Source of the DNA: Bidens hawaiensis
Lineage: Eukaryota; Streptophyta; Magnoliopsida; Asterales; Asteraceae
Length of the DNA: 64,000 nt
Assembly (NCBI GenBank): GCA_021521415.1
Contig: JAIQDT010001732.1
Coordinates: 248,001-312,000, forward strand
Direction: 5' to 3'
The position numbers and the translations under genes are program-made. The notes beneath the pieces are model-generated. The model was not told the DNA's origin and searched no databases. It saw only the letters and a list, made by a program, of their open reading frames with translations. Positions 24,701-35,575 of this stretch are shown here, one piece after another. The number at the start of each line of letters is the position of its first letter. Position 1 is the first letter of the stretch.

Positions 24701-24965
24701 CTTATCTGATGTAAATGTCTTATCCGCTCCTACTTATCTGTTGAACACAAAGTGCACTGATATCTCCATGTTTGTCAAATTGATGATGAATTCAGGCTTG
24801 TTTTGATCTGAATATTGATAGGATTATGCACGATATGGAAATGATCAAAATGTGAGCAATGGAGAAGTTTTTTATTGTGAAATTAATGTGAATTGTGAAA
24901 AACAGTCTTCAAACGGACAAGTAAATGACAATTCCTTGTGTTCTCAAAGCAAATATGACTCTATA

Positions 24966-25351
24966 TGCTCTAATACCACTTGAAAAGACATCGAATCATT
25001 CAGGATCGACATGAAATATATCTACTCTTTAACGTATAGTGCGGGATACAATACGAGATGAAATACACAAGGAATACTTTAACAATCAAGCTCTTTATAT
25101 CATCAAATATCAATCAGTACAATAGATATGACAATGAAGTCTGTAGGGAATTCATAAAAAACTCCTGAATGATCGGATAAGAACACCATTTATAGTGTTA
25201 AAGACTTATACGCCCGTATATGTCATATACGGCGTACAACATATACGCTGCCGTATATGCTCTTATCCTACATTTTACATTAAATCCTTTTTTCCCAAAC
25301 TGAAATACATACAAAACACAAGATCCTAGCACTAGACATTATGTACTAACA
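24966..25351 (-). mobile_element. 5' LTR (24,981-25,351) and primer-binding site of the copia element
   Basis: On the minus strand the LTR starts TGTTAGTACATAATG at 25,351 and ends GATGTCTTTTCA at 24,981 (371 bp, TG...CA). It is followed by AGTGGTATTAGAGC, one change from the initiator-Met tRNA primer-binding site TGGTATCAGAGC. AAACA adjoins at 25,352-25,356, a possible 5-base target duplication, but the other end was not found. The insertion is into the gag of another copia element. Confidence 0.75.
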
Positions 25352-25356
25352 AAACA

Positions 25357-25740
25357 ATACAGACCCATCCACTTTATCATATGTCTCTTTTAATTCTTTC
25401 CAAACATTTGTAGCTAACTTTGAATAAACTTTTCCTAAGTATAGTTCATCAGATACAGAGTTTAATATCCAAGTAAGAATAATGGAATTATATTTATCCC
25501 ATTGTCTAGCCAGAATTTCATTAGTAGTGGATCTAATGCAAGATCCAACAACAAACCAATTTTATTTTTTACTTGAAGTGCCCACATTATGTAATTCTCA
25601 GATCCAGTAAGCTTAATGATTACAATAGTAAGACAACTAGAATCACTTGCATGCAAATAAAGTGGATCACTAGCCTCAAGTTTGCTAATAGCAGTACCAC
25701 CAGAATTATTACCAACACTGTTATCACCCATGAGAAACAA
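25357..25740 (-). pseudogene. copia gag N-terminal fragment (second element)
   Basis: Minus-strand frame from 25,740 contains DPLYLHASDSSCLTIVIIKL, followed by TGSENYIMWALQVKNKIG, which is the conserved copia gag N-terminal region. After a frameshift near 25,540 the gag continues (WDKYNSIILTWILNSVSDEL, then a KLATNVWKELKETY stretch) to about 25,360, where it is cut by the LTR of the element at 17.5-25.35 kb. Only the gag start survives here. Confidence 0.8.
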
Positions 25741-26199
25741 TTAGCAACAAATATATACACACAAGGAAAAAATGCAACACATAATATGCAACAAATAGAA
25801 CATAGTATGTCTCCCTGTTATCCACTCGTTTGAACAACCAAACCAGCAGCCTAAATGGTTAATTAATGTAACAAGAAAGGTAAAAAAAGAACAAACTCAC
25901 CAAGGGGCGCCCAAGTTAGGGTGTTCCTTCCACGAGTCAAGATTTATAACTTTGTTACAAATCTTGACAAAAAAAAAAACTTTTAATCGAAGAACTGAAA
26001 CACCTCCAGAGATATCCAGAAACAATCTACGAACACCTTCAATGTCTTGATTATCAAGATCCACAAATAAACCAGAGAAATAATTCTTCAATTTGCCTTG
26101 ATCAAAAAACGCCCAAAAATTAGAGTTTTGAACAAGAAACCCTAATTTCTGGCTATTGAACGGAAGTAGAATTTCAAGAATTAGAGCTTACCATGCCAA

Positions 26200-26640
26200 A
26201 ATGATAACTAGGCAACAGACAAACTCCAATTTTATTATATGAGATCAACACAATACAATCAGAAGAATACAAATCTTGAATCTTCCTAATAAATCATCAA
26301 CACGATGATTTGTATCTATGAACACAAAGAACTAACAGGAACAGATTCTGAACAAGATGATCATCTATGAACACAAAGAACTAACAGGAACAAATTCTAA
26401 ACAACATGATCAAAAATCAAACCCTAGAACTAGCAACTTCTCTAACAACTTGAAGAGAGAGAAACAGCCAAAATATTTTTTGTTATCAAAATGAAACCAA
26501 AAATTGTTTATATAACAAAATATTTTGACCAGCAACCCTTCTGCCTTCAATCCTTCTTGGACTCTCATAAGCCATTAAGCCCATCAACAACATTCCAAAG
26601 CCCATGAACAACTTCCAGCCCAAGAGATGTACCCGCCCAA
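26200..26640 (-). mobile_element. probable 5' LTR of the copia element with gag at 25,740
   Basis: Upstream (minus sense) of that gag the sequence has a TTATATAAAC TATA-like word near 26,508-26,517 and a ~75-base imperfect direct repeat (ACACAAAGAACTAACAGGAACA at 26,320 and 26,370). A weak primer-binding-like TGGTAAGCTC is near 26,190. The partner LTR was not found, so limits are approximate. Confidence 0.4.
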
Positions 26641-27619
26641 TTATGCTCACGAAGCCATACAACAACAAAAATCGAATTGTATTAGTTTATATCTTTCAAC
26701 AAAACCAAAAATAAAAACCGATCTGAACTCAGAATCTCAGTTCGGCAGCGGCGCCACTCAATTCAACACCGCGATCACCTGTCACGCCTTTTCAATCAGA
26801 GGTGTACTAAGTGAAAGTAAACTATGCTAAAGTCTGATGCAATTTTGTAAATTTTATTGTAAATTAATTTATTAACATAGTGATTTGGAAAAGTTTAAAA
26901 TGAGGTTGTTTGGAATTGATCAAAAGCAAAAACAAGTATTTTCGGGTTTTCCTGATAAATTCGGGTTTCAACCGATCCGAATTGAATTCAGTTCGGTTCG
27001 AGTTATTTGAATTCGGATATGATAACAGTTATAATTAAAAAAAAGTAGAAATCCAAACAATCCGATCCAAGCTAACCGAATAACCGATATCCTGGAACTT
27101 TGTTTTAATAATTGATGAAGTGGCATGTTGATGAACTTTTCTTCAAACTGCTTATGAACTTTATCTTAAAGCACTTATGTGTTCTGAGATATAAAGAACT
27201 AAAATGATCTTTGAGAACGGCTGAAAGCTTATAAAACAATTGTTATGAACCCTCAAAGAACTGATGAACTCCAACTTATTACTTCCATCAGTTGCGTGTA
27301 ATCTAACTGACTTAGGAGATAACCGTTAAACGACATTAGTAACTCTGTTTAGAATTTGTGTATATTACTATTAGAGCACTACAATAATGGATATACAATT
27401 TCGAAGTGATTCGAACTAACAAATACATCTTTACACTGTCTATGTAATATACTAACAAATGATTTCCATTACCTATGTAATGTACGAAAATTTCAAAACC
27501 ATAAAATACTAAATGCCGAATTATGATGTTGATTATTAGAAGAGTTGATGCATCATAAAATCGACGGGACGTTAATGACAAATACTCGAACATTTTAAAT
27601 ATAAATATTATATAATATC

Positions 27620-27620
27620 A

Positions 27621-27656
<36 letters not shown>
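27620..27656. repeat. (AAT)n microsatellite
   Basis: About twelve AAT units without interruption. Confidence 0.95.
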
Positions 27657-27916
27657 TTAGTGTATTTGATATATTATAAGGTTTATCTTGTAAATTGCTA
27701 ACACCCTAAGGGGATTACTGAAACAATGGAAATTAATTTGGGATACAATACGTTTCTTTTTCAAAGCCTTGAAACAGATTATCAATTTAATTTGAAAAAT
27801 ACTGAAACTGATGATGTTGATAAAGACCCATTGGGGTGTATGTAGTGGGCGGCAATTAGATGGTTTGGGGCGATGAAGGGGCTACAACACCGCCCCCGGG
27901 CTACTAAATGGGTGAA

Positions 27917-27943
27917 TTGTGTGTGTGTGGGGGGGGGGGGGGG
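27917..27943. repeat. (GT)n followed by a long G run
   Basis: GTGTGTGTG followed by an uninterrupted run of about 15 G, able to form a G-rich structure and a likely source of sequencing error. Confidence 0.9.
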
Positions 27944-28018
27944 CGACAACTGCCTCTTGCCCTTTCTTCCTTCTCTTTTATTATTATTATATTCAATGTG
28001 TCTTATATATATATATAG

Positions 28019-29206
28019 GGGTGAGTTATTGTACAATAATGGCTTATCGTACATTACGTACGCGAGACTCCTGATCATCGATTTCAATTTCAAGCGGTGG
28101 CAGTTTGGTAAATAACCCAAACAATAGTTCACAATCAAATTCATTGATTTAGAATCGATTCCGATCCAAATTCAGAACTCCTTAATCTATCTCATCCAAT
28201 TTCTAAGCTCTAATCACAACTTACAGCATGAAATCTCAAAAATCAAAAATTGAAATAGAACGCCACTGAACATTAAAAGTCTTCAAATTGATCAAAAATT
28301 GATGATTTAATCAATCAAATTGATGTGTAAGAGGCTTTAGATTCATCAATCGATTATGGAATTGTAGAAATAATGCACTCAATCGAGCTCTGATTAGGGT
28401 TCAAAATATTATGTTTAAACGTTCCAAAACAAACTGAAGACCTTTAAACGTTCTAACAAAAAAAGAACATCTTTAAAACGTTCTAATACATTGAAAGAAG
28501 TTTTGGGTGTTCAAAAAAAACGAACATCTTTAAACATTCTAATACGTTCTAAGAAGTTCAGGGCGTTTAAAAAAGTATTGAAGTTCTGATAAAGTTTAAA
28601 AGTTCTAAGAAGTTCTGGGTGTTCAAACTGGTAAAGTTTAGAAGTTCTAAGAAGTTCTGGGTGTTCAAAACTGATAAAGTTTAGAAGTTTTGGGTGTTCA
28701 GAACTTCTAAAACTAACAAAAAAAATTAAACACCTGCAAACATGAAATTGAACATTGAAATCACTTCATATAATCTCATAATCATCAAACAATCGTCAAT
28801 CGGCCGTTAATTTGATCATTGATTCGATCATATGAACAAAATATGGAACATCTGCAACTGGGTTTACTCAAAACTCAAAATTGATTAATTAAAACTTCAA
28901 ATTGATGATTAATTGGACCAATTTCAAAGTTTAATTGATCAATTAGTTCAACAATTTCAATTTCAATCTCAATCGGTCAATTTTATCAACTGACCTGTGA
29001 AAAAGGCGTGACGAGGAAGATGGTGTTCACGACGGTACCGTCGACAGTCGCGACGGTAGATTGCAATCATTGGACGGTGACGATGAAGGCCTACGGAATC
29101 GATGGAGCAACTGGGCAGAGGATCAAAACGGTCGCGTGTTTTTCGAAAATCGATGGTGAAGAAACTCGCGTACCTATTATATGATAAGGGATTATTGTAT
29201 TTGATC

Positions 29207-29207
<1 letters not shown>
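28019..29207. mobile_element. non-autonomous DNA element with ~70-bp TIRs between TA repeats
   Basis: The left end (GGGGTGAGTTATTGTACAAT from 28,019) and the reverse complement of the right end align over about 70 bases: TACAATAAT, CTTATC, GTACGCGAG and CATCGATTT are shared in order. (TA)n lies on both sides (28,005-28,018 and 29,208-29,260), so the target duplication is hidden in TA dinucleotides. No transposase. The interior (28,400-28,720) has many degenerate GTTCTAAGAAGTTCTGGGTG repeats. Long TIRs suggest a Mutator-like element; insertion in TA microsatellites is reminiscent of rice Micron elements. Confidence 0.7.

Positions 29208-29260
<53 letters not shown>
29208..29260. repeat. (TA)n microsatellite, 53 bases
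   Basis: Uninterrupted TA dinucleotides abutting the right end of the TIR element. Confidence 0.95.
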
Positions 29261-29264
<4 letters not shown>

Positions 29265-29805
29265 CTACAACACCATTACACCATTAAAACAAAAACCTAC
29301 ATTTTGCTGATTGAGCGCCACATGACACAAAACGCCCCATTTTGTAGCTCCTCCACTACACATAGCCTTATATTACACAAATCGTCATCAAACAATTGAT
29401 CCATAACATCCTCTTGATTTCTCAGTTTAGTTTGCTTTTCAATATAATACCTTCTTTCAAAAAAAAAAGATTTAGAACCTCCACTGCAGTCGAGATTTCT
29501 TTCTCTTTTGGCTCGGTTTTTTCTTCAAATCCTTTAATGGTAACAGTTTTCTTCCATCTCCTAATTTGAAACTAAAGCCACTATTCTGATTGTAAAAAAT
29601 CAGTTGATGGGTTTTCTTGAGCTACATATACGTTAAACATTTCATTAAATTATTTCTTTATACTTATACTAGCTTGAGTCTTGTGTATTCCCCTCTCTGA
29701 GAATTTATGTGTCCGTCGAAACAAAATTAAAAGTCATGTAGGCTGTTAACGAGTAACAAAATATATAAACTAATTTTTTAAATGACATTAATGTTATCAC
29801 GATAA
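29261..29805. other. non-coding, nothing recognised
   Basis: AT-rich spacer between the TIR element and the 142-bp array. No ORF or repeat seen. Confidence 0.5.
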
Positions 29806-30799
29806 ACATAAAAAAATATAGTAACAAAATTAAATACCATAATAGCTAATGGCTAGACGATAATTTTTGAAGCTCTTGTAGCATTCTTGTCAACAAATTG
29901 TTTAATCACGTCTTCACAATTTATTATCTAAGATTGTGTTCTCGATAGAATAAAAAAATACAGTAACAAAATCAAATACCATAATAGCTAATGGCTAGAC
30001 GATAATTTTTGAAGCTCTCCTAGCATTCTTGTCAACAAATTGTTTGATCGCGTCTTCACAATTTATTATCTAAGATTGTGTTCTCGATAGCATAAAAAAA
30101 TATAGTAACAAAATCAAATACCATAATAGCTAATGGCTAGACGATAATTTTTGAAGCTCTTGTAGCATTCTTGTCAACAAATTGTTTGATCACGTCTTCA
30201 CAATTTATTATCTAAGATTGTGTTCTCGATAGAATAAAAAAATACAGTAACAAAATCAAATACCATAATAGCTAATGGCTAGACGATAATTTTTGAAGCT
30301 CTCCTAGCATTCTTGTCAACAAATTGTTTGATCGCGTCTTCACAATTTATTATCTAAGATTGTGTTCTCGATAGCATAAAAAAATATAGTAACAAAATCA
30401 AATACCATAATAGCTAATGGCTAGACGATAATTTTTGAAGCTCTCCTAGCATTCTTGTCAACAAATTGTTTGATCACGTCTTCACAATTTATTATCTAAG
30501 ATTGTGTTCTCGATAGCATAAAAAATATAGTAACAAAATCAAATACCATAATAGCTAATGGCTAGACGATAATTTTTGAAGCTCTCCTAGCATTCTTGTC
30601 AACAAATTGTTTGATCACGTCTTCACAATTTATTATCTAAGATTGTGTTCTCGATAGCATAAAAAAATATAGTAACAAAATCAAATACCATAATAGCTAA
30701 TGGCTAGACGATAATTTTTGAAGCTCTCCTAGCATTCTTGTTAACAAATTGTTTGATCACGTCTTCACAATTTATTATCTAAGATTGTGTTCTCGAGCT
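29806..30799 (-). repeat. seven-unit tandem array, 142 bp per unit, from a hAT transposase end
   Basis: The word AAATACCATAATAGC begins at 29,832, 29,974, 30,116, 30,258, 30,400, 30,541 and 30,683: steps of 142, with one of 141. Units 1-2 and 3-4 share alternating variants (CTCTTG/CTCTCC, ACG/GCG, ATAGAAT/ATAGCAT), so a 284-bp dimer was duplicated. Each unit encodes on the minus strand CEDVIKQFVNKNARRA, the usual extreme C-terminus of TTF-type zinc-finger hAT transposases, and the last unit is continuous with the transposase remnant at 30,800-31,130. Confidence 0.9.
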
Positions 30800-31130
30800 A
30801 TCATCGACAATCCATTAAGTCTTTCATGGGACACTGTATATCATAAGTAAGATTTCAATAACTTCAACCTTAAAAACCCTCTTTCTGCGGATGACCTCGT
30901 TAATTTAATAGTCAACAATATTCTATATGCAATCCTATATTCAGAAAATTTTCTTGCGTCTCATTCAAATGCTTCAAAACTTCTATAGAATTACTAAATT
31001 TCATAATATATGAAATGTCTAATGAGTTCAATATATAAAGTTTTTAACCATCAATGTCCTATCTTCTTTCATACTTATATGCATTTTCAAGAAAGTTAAC
31101 CGGCAACATAAGATCTTCATCTTCAATTCC
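30790..31130 (-). pseudogene. hAT-family transposase C-terminal remnant (dimerisation domain)
   Basis: Minus-strand translation from about 31,130 gives HNLRGIEDEDL, then after breaks EVLKHLNETQENF, then YRIAYRILLTIKLTRSSAER followed by GFLRLKLLKSYL, a stop, and SHERLNGLSMIA. This matches the pattern of the hAT C-terminal dimerisation domain (RILLT, SAERSFSKLK and SQERLNGLA in intact relatives) as found in plant TTF-type/ZMYM-like hAT proteins. Several stops show it is dead. No BED/TTF finger, catalytic residues or TIRs were found. Confidence 0.8.
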
Positions 31131-31384
31131 CCTCAAGTTATGTGAAAATAAAAAACCAAATAATTTCTTAAAATTTTTGAATTAATCAAATATTGTCACA
31201 AGAGAATATTAAGAGGCATATTCCTATTATTTTTAGGCCTTTACATTTTCTTTAGCACCAGATATTGTTTAGAAGGCATATTCCTATTTTTCAAAAACAA
31301 AATTAATAACTATATACAATTATGCACACAAATACAGTAATTGTATGAAAGTTAATAATATACTTATGGTTTGTTGATAAATTG

Positions 31385-32240
31385 TTATACTAATAAATGA
31401 GATATTATAACCCGGTTTAAAAGCTATATGGTTTTGATGAGACCCAAGACCCGTTTATTTTTTTTACTATAAAATTGGTTTTTTAATTATAAATAATATT
31501 TATTAAAGTTAATAATATATTTATGGTTTGATGAGACCCAAGACCCGTTTATTATTTTTACTATAAAATTGGTTTTTTAATTTAAATAATATATACGGGA
31601 GTTTATTAAAGTTTTGTTTTTAATCGTTTTGCTATTTTATGATGATTAATATTATTTTTTTAACATAATTTTGTTTTAATTTAATACATATCTATTAGTT
31701 TGTTATTATATTTTCAACGTTTGGGTTTTATCAGTTGAGATGTTTAGGTTTATTAGATTTTTAACGAACAAACATAGTCGAACACGAGCATGTTGATTTG
31801 TTTAAATGTACAGACATGAACACAAATAATAGTCTAATGAACAAAGGGGCGTTGATGTAGTTGATGATGGTGGGTAGTATCAAAAGTTAACCGACGATGG
31901 AGATGATAGACCAGCAACGAGGAACATGTAAAGCAGATAAATTAAATTAGGGTTTGATGATGAAAGTGTTTATTAATAAATGAGATCTTATAATCTGTTT
32001 GAGGGCTATTAGAGTTTTGTAAGACCCATAACCCGTGAAAATTATTCTTTGATGATTAAGAGGTTATTTCACAAATAAATGAGATGTTATAACTCGTTTA
32101 AGGGTTATCCAGGTTTGGTGAAACTCATGACACGCGAAAATTATTATTTGATTATGAAATAATTTTACAAATAAATGAGATGTTATAACCCATTTAAAGA
32201 CTATCCGGGTTTGGTGAAACCCATACCTGCGAATTCGGAT
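31385..32240. repeat. degenerate ~100-105 bp repeats with TTATAACCCGTTTAA core
   Basis: Variants of AATGAGATNTTATAACCCG followed by TTTGGTGARACCCAT occur at about 31,397, 31,978, 32,076 and 32,176; the last three are roughly 100 bases apart and tandem. A shorter partial copy is near 31,530. Text similar to the repeats inside the adjacent Helitron (ATTATAACCCAT). Confidence 0.75.
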
Positions 32241-32585
32241 CAAATGCATGAGAAGCCTCCATTTATAAATCAAGCAATCTGGTGGCTCTAGAGAATGGGG
32301 GAACAACCTGAGAATAACACCTAAGATTTTATGATAGGCAATTATATAAATAGTTAGATTAGATTAGATTCACAATCTAACAATTATTCAATAATAAATA
32401 ATTTAAATCTTCAATCAATCCAAATAAAAAATTAAGCAAAATAACTTATTAATTATTATGAATATTATAATATAATTTATTTGATCCATACTCAATACTT
32501 GATAGCTTCTGCTTTCCTGGAGATCTGGATTTTGATTTTGGAACTACAAAATCAATCGGCTTCGCGCGTATATGTTTATCAATTA

Positions 32586-33139
32586 CTAGCTTTTGAACCC
32601 GTGTATTACACGAGATTTGTCAAATAATAAAAATAAAATGATCAATTATTTGAAAGAAATGAACAAAATTAAAAGTTAAAAGAAAATAATATAATATAGT
32701 ACAAACAATAAGAAGTCTAGAATCTCAAATTTACAAATTCGATTTTTTTTATACAACATTTGCAAAATTGTTTTGACCAATTACGAGATGAAAAATTAAT
32801 TAGAAGGGAAATTATAACCCATTTTTCAAAATTGTTTTGTCTCATGACCCATGAATATGTAGGATAAAAAAGATTAGAAATTAGAGAATTAGAAATGAAA
32901 TTAAAACCCATTTGCCAAAATTAATTTCACACGTGACTAATGGAAAGTTATGATGAATGAGATGATAGATTAGAGAATTAGAAAGGAAATTATAACCCAT
33001 ATGCCAATATTGTTTTGCTCCATAACCCATGGATAGGTAAAATGAATGAGAAGAGAGATTAGACCAAGAATGAATATGGGATTGCCACATCATCCTCTTT
33101 ATTTTCTTTTATTACTATAGTTAGATTAGATTAGATTAG

Positions 33140-33144
<5 letters not shown>
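32586..33144 (-). mobile_element. non-autonomous Helitron, about 550 bp
   Basis: On the minus strand the 5' end reads TCTAATC...TATAGTAATAAAAG then AAATAAAGAGGATGATGTGG, a common plant Helitron start. The 3' end is a hairpin, CTCGTGTAATACACGGG, followed by TTCAAAAGCTAG at 32,586, with T as the next host base: the CTRR terminus and A/T insertion site expected of Helitrons. The interior holds three ~98-bp degenerate repeats (AGAATTAGAAAGGAAATTAT type). No Rep/helicase gene. The exact 5' base is uncertain because the start runs into TTAGA repeats. Confidence 0.8.

Positions 33145-33189
<45 letters not shown>
33117..33189. repeat. (TTAGA)n then (ATT)n microsatellites
   Basis: Five-base TTAGA repeats at about 33,119-33,140 run into about sixteen ATT units to 33,189, at the 5' edge of the Helitron. 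Confidence 0.9.
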
Positions 33190-33190
<1 letters not shown>

Positions 33191-34876
33191 TTAGTTTGGG
33201 CTAATATCTCAAATGAATTATGGGTAAAAAAAATATTGAGCCCAATATATCATAAGCAAATCTAACTTTATACCTATTTTAAAAAAAACTAATATATTGT
33301 GCCTCGACTGGTCGTCCAGGTTACCCTATGCCCAAGACGGGTGTGCGTGTATTACACGGGTAGTTGATGAAAAGTTATATTGTTTAATGATAATTTATCT
33401 TTTAACAAAAACGATTATCTAATACATATAAAATAAAAGTTTGGTGCCGCTAGGCATCCATTGGGCTAAGTGGCGGTCCGATATTTGGTCACGGTGGTTT
33501 TTGATTTGTTTTTGCTTTTTATTTTTTTATTAAGTTTTTGTTATTGTAACAAACTTAATTAAAACCGATTGAATTCGTGTCAACTCACCGTCACAACATC
33601 CGAAACTGACAACACTCAGGTTTTACCGACCCACTTCTGTAACACCCGGATTCTATCGACATTTTATCTAGTTCCATTACCGTGGTGAACGTAACCTCCA
33701 ACCAAATTCGTGACGACTCACCACTGCAACGCCCGGGATCAACAATGATTGAGTTTATTAATCTTTTTTAGTTCCGGTACCATTAAGAGCGTAAGCAAGA
33801 CCAACAAAATTCGCGTAGACTCATCTTCCCAACGCCCGGGTTAACAACACCCAGGTTTAGGTTTTACTGATTAAACGCCTGGACAAACAACGTTCTGATT
33901 TTACCGACTTTTTTGTTTTAGTTCCGGCACCATAACCAACATGACCAACCACATGAATTCGCATTGACTCACCGTCACGACTCCCGGGACTGACAACGCT
34001 CGGGTTTTATGAACGTCCGGGATTTACCGACTCACTGCCACCACGCCTAGGAATGACAACGTTTGGTTTTACCAACGTCTGGTTTTTACCGATAGAAAAA
34101 TGTCATTTTAAATTTATTTTTATATGTTAATTCGACGAATTGATTTTCTGAGTTTTAATGCTTGGATTTTACCAATGTAGTTATTATCGTATCGTAAAGA
34201 ACACAACCGAAATCGTCCAAATTCGCGTCGACTCACCGTCGCAACGCACGAGACCTACAATGCTCGGTTTTACCAACGGCCCAAGTTTAACCGATCGAAT
34301 TAATGTCGTTTTGATATTTTATTTGTTCATATGTTAGTCATTTTTATATGTGAATTTGACAAATTTACTTTAGTGTTTAACGCCCAGGTATCACCAATGT
34401 TGTTTATACCGTAACGAAGTACCGACTAAATTTGCGTCGACTCGCTGTCGTAACTCTCGGTTTTTACACGCCAGGGTTTTACCAACGTCTGGGTTTCAAC
34501 AATTGGGTTTTAATAACCGAATAAATGTTGTTTAAAATATTTTAATTTTTTACATGTTAATAGTTTTATTTCGATAAATTTAGTTTTTGGGCTTAATTAT
34601 GGTACCAACCGAACTCACATTAGTGCACCGCTACAATATGACGGGTACATGAGCAGATCCAACATGCCCGACGCAACGCGCCAGATAGAACACCCGTTAA
34701 TTATAATTTATTTTTGTAGTGTTGAATAATGCAATAACCGACTGATTAAAATTCATTAACTAATAAATTGTCATTTAAAACATACAAAAGCAAAAATAAT
34801 TGTAGTCTAAATTAAAAGCAATATGGAAGTAAACAATATACTCAGTATTGTAATGGTTGTTACATGAATTTATAAA
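33190..34876. repeat. degenerate CGCCCGGGTTTTACCAACG repeats
   Basis: From about 33,540 to 34,700 the sequence is built from loose variants of ACGCCCGGGTTTTACCGAC and CGTCGACTCACCGTC, about ten times, in a GC-richer context. A hairpin word like the Helitron ends (CGTGTATTACACGGG) is at about 33,341. No gene. Probably a worn internal part of a Helitron or similar family; class not determined. Confidence 0.5.
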
Positions 34877-34878
34877 TT

Positions 34879-34905
34879 AACTAGCTTAAGAACCGTGTAA
34901 TACAC
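34879..34905 (-). mobile_element. Helitron 3' terminus (second copy)
   Basis: Minus-strand hairpin CCCGTGTATTACACGG followed by TTCTTAAGCTAG and then T, the same arrangement as the 3' end at 32,586. The matching 5' end was not found to the right; a MITE begins about 90 bases away, so the element may be disrupted. Confidence 0.6.
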
Positions 34906-34994
34906 GGGAAGATTCAAATAATTAAAAACAAAAAACAGATTAACTTAAGTAATATGTTCATAACGTGTGTGAAATATGTATTGGTCAAGTTACT

Positions 34995-35575
34995 TTACAA
35001 AGGTGAACAAAAATGAGAAGAATGAGATGAATTTGTAACCACACAAAAAAACCCTTTAAAAAATTACTAAAAAATCAAAACTCAAAATTTAAACAAAAAA
35101 ACGAAAAAATTAAAAACACAAAAATATTTCCACTGTCTTTCTCATTCTAAAACACACACACACACAATGGTGAGTGAAAAATATCATTGTGTCTTTTTGT
35201 TTATCATTGTGTTTTGTGTTTATTTTCGTTATTGATTGTGTCTTTATTCATTGACATTGTATACTTTTTTCTTTATATTGTGTTATATTATGTTCGGCAC
35301 TGTATTATATTTTATGATATATTGTGCCTTTTTTTAGTTATAATTGTGTCTTTTGTTCATTTAATCATTGTGTCTTTGATTTCGGCATTGTGTCTTTTCG
35401 TGAATTTTTTTAACAGGAATGATATCGGAAACATTTAAGTTTTCTAATTTTTTTTTGTTTTATTTAATTTAAATTTTGAGTTATGATTTTTTTATTATTT
35501 TTTTTAATTTCTTTTTAAGGGGTGTTTTTTTTGTCACAATTTCTTCTCAAACTTCTATTTTTGTCTCCATTTGTT
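34995..35575. mobile_element. MITE with ~150-bp TIRs (copy 1 of 2)
   Basis: The left arm starts TTACAAAGGTGAACAAAAAT and continues GAGAAGAATGAG and GAATTTGTAAC; the right end read inversely has AAATGGAGACAAAAAT and GAGAAGAAATTGTG. The interior repeats the word CATTGTGTCTTTT. The same layout occurs at 58,540-59,063, which identifies a family. No transposase; superfamily not assigned. Confidence 0.65.

Larger units (their letters stand above)
26641..28004. other. non-coding with short repeats
   Basis: No gene. It holds a degenerate TTCGGTTCGAGTTA-type repeat near 26,940-27,090, an (AAT)n tract at 27,620-27,656 and a GT-then-G tract at 27,917-27,943. Confidence 0.5.

Noticed and set aside
29806..30799. 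CRISPR-like regular repeat
   Set aside because: Repeats are contiguous 142-bp units without unique spacers in a plant genome; they derive from a transposase end.
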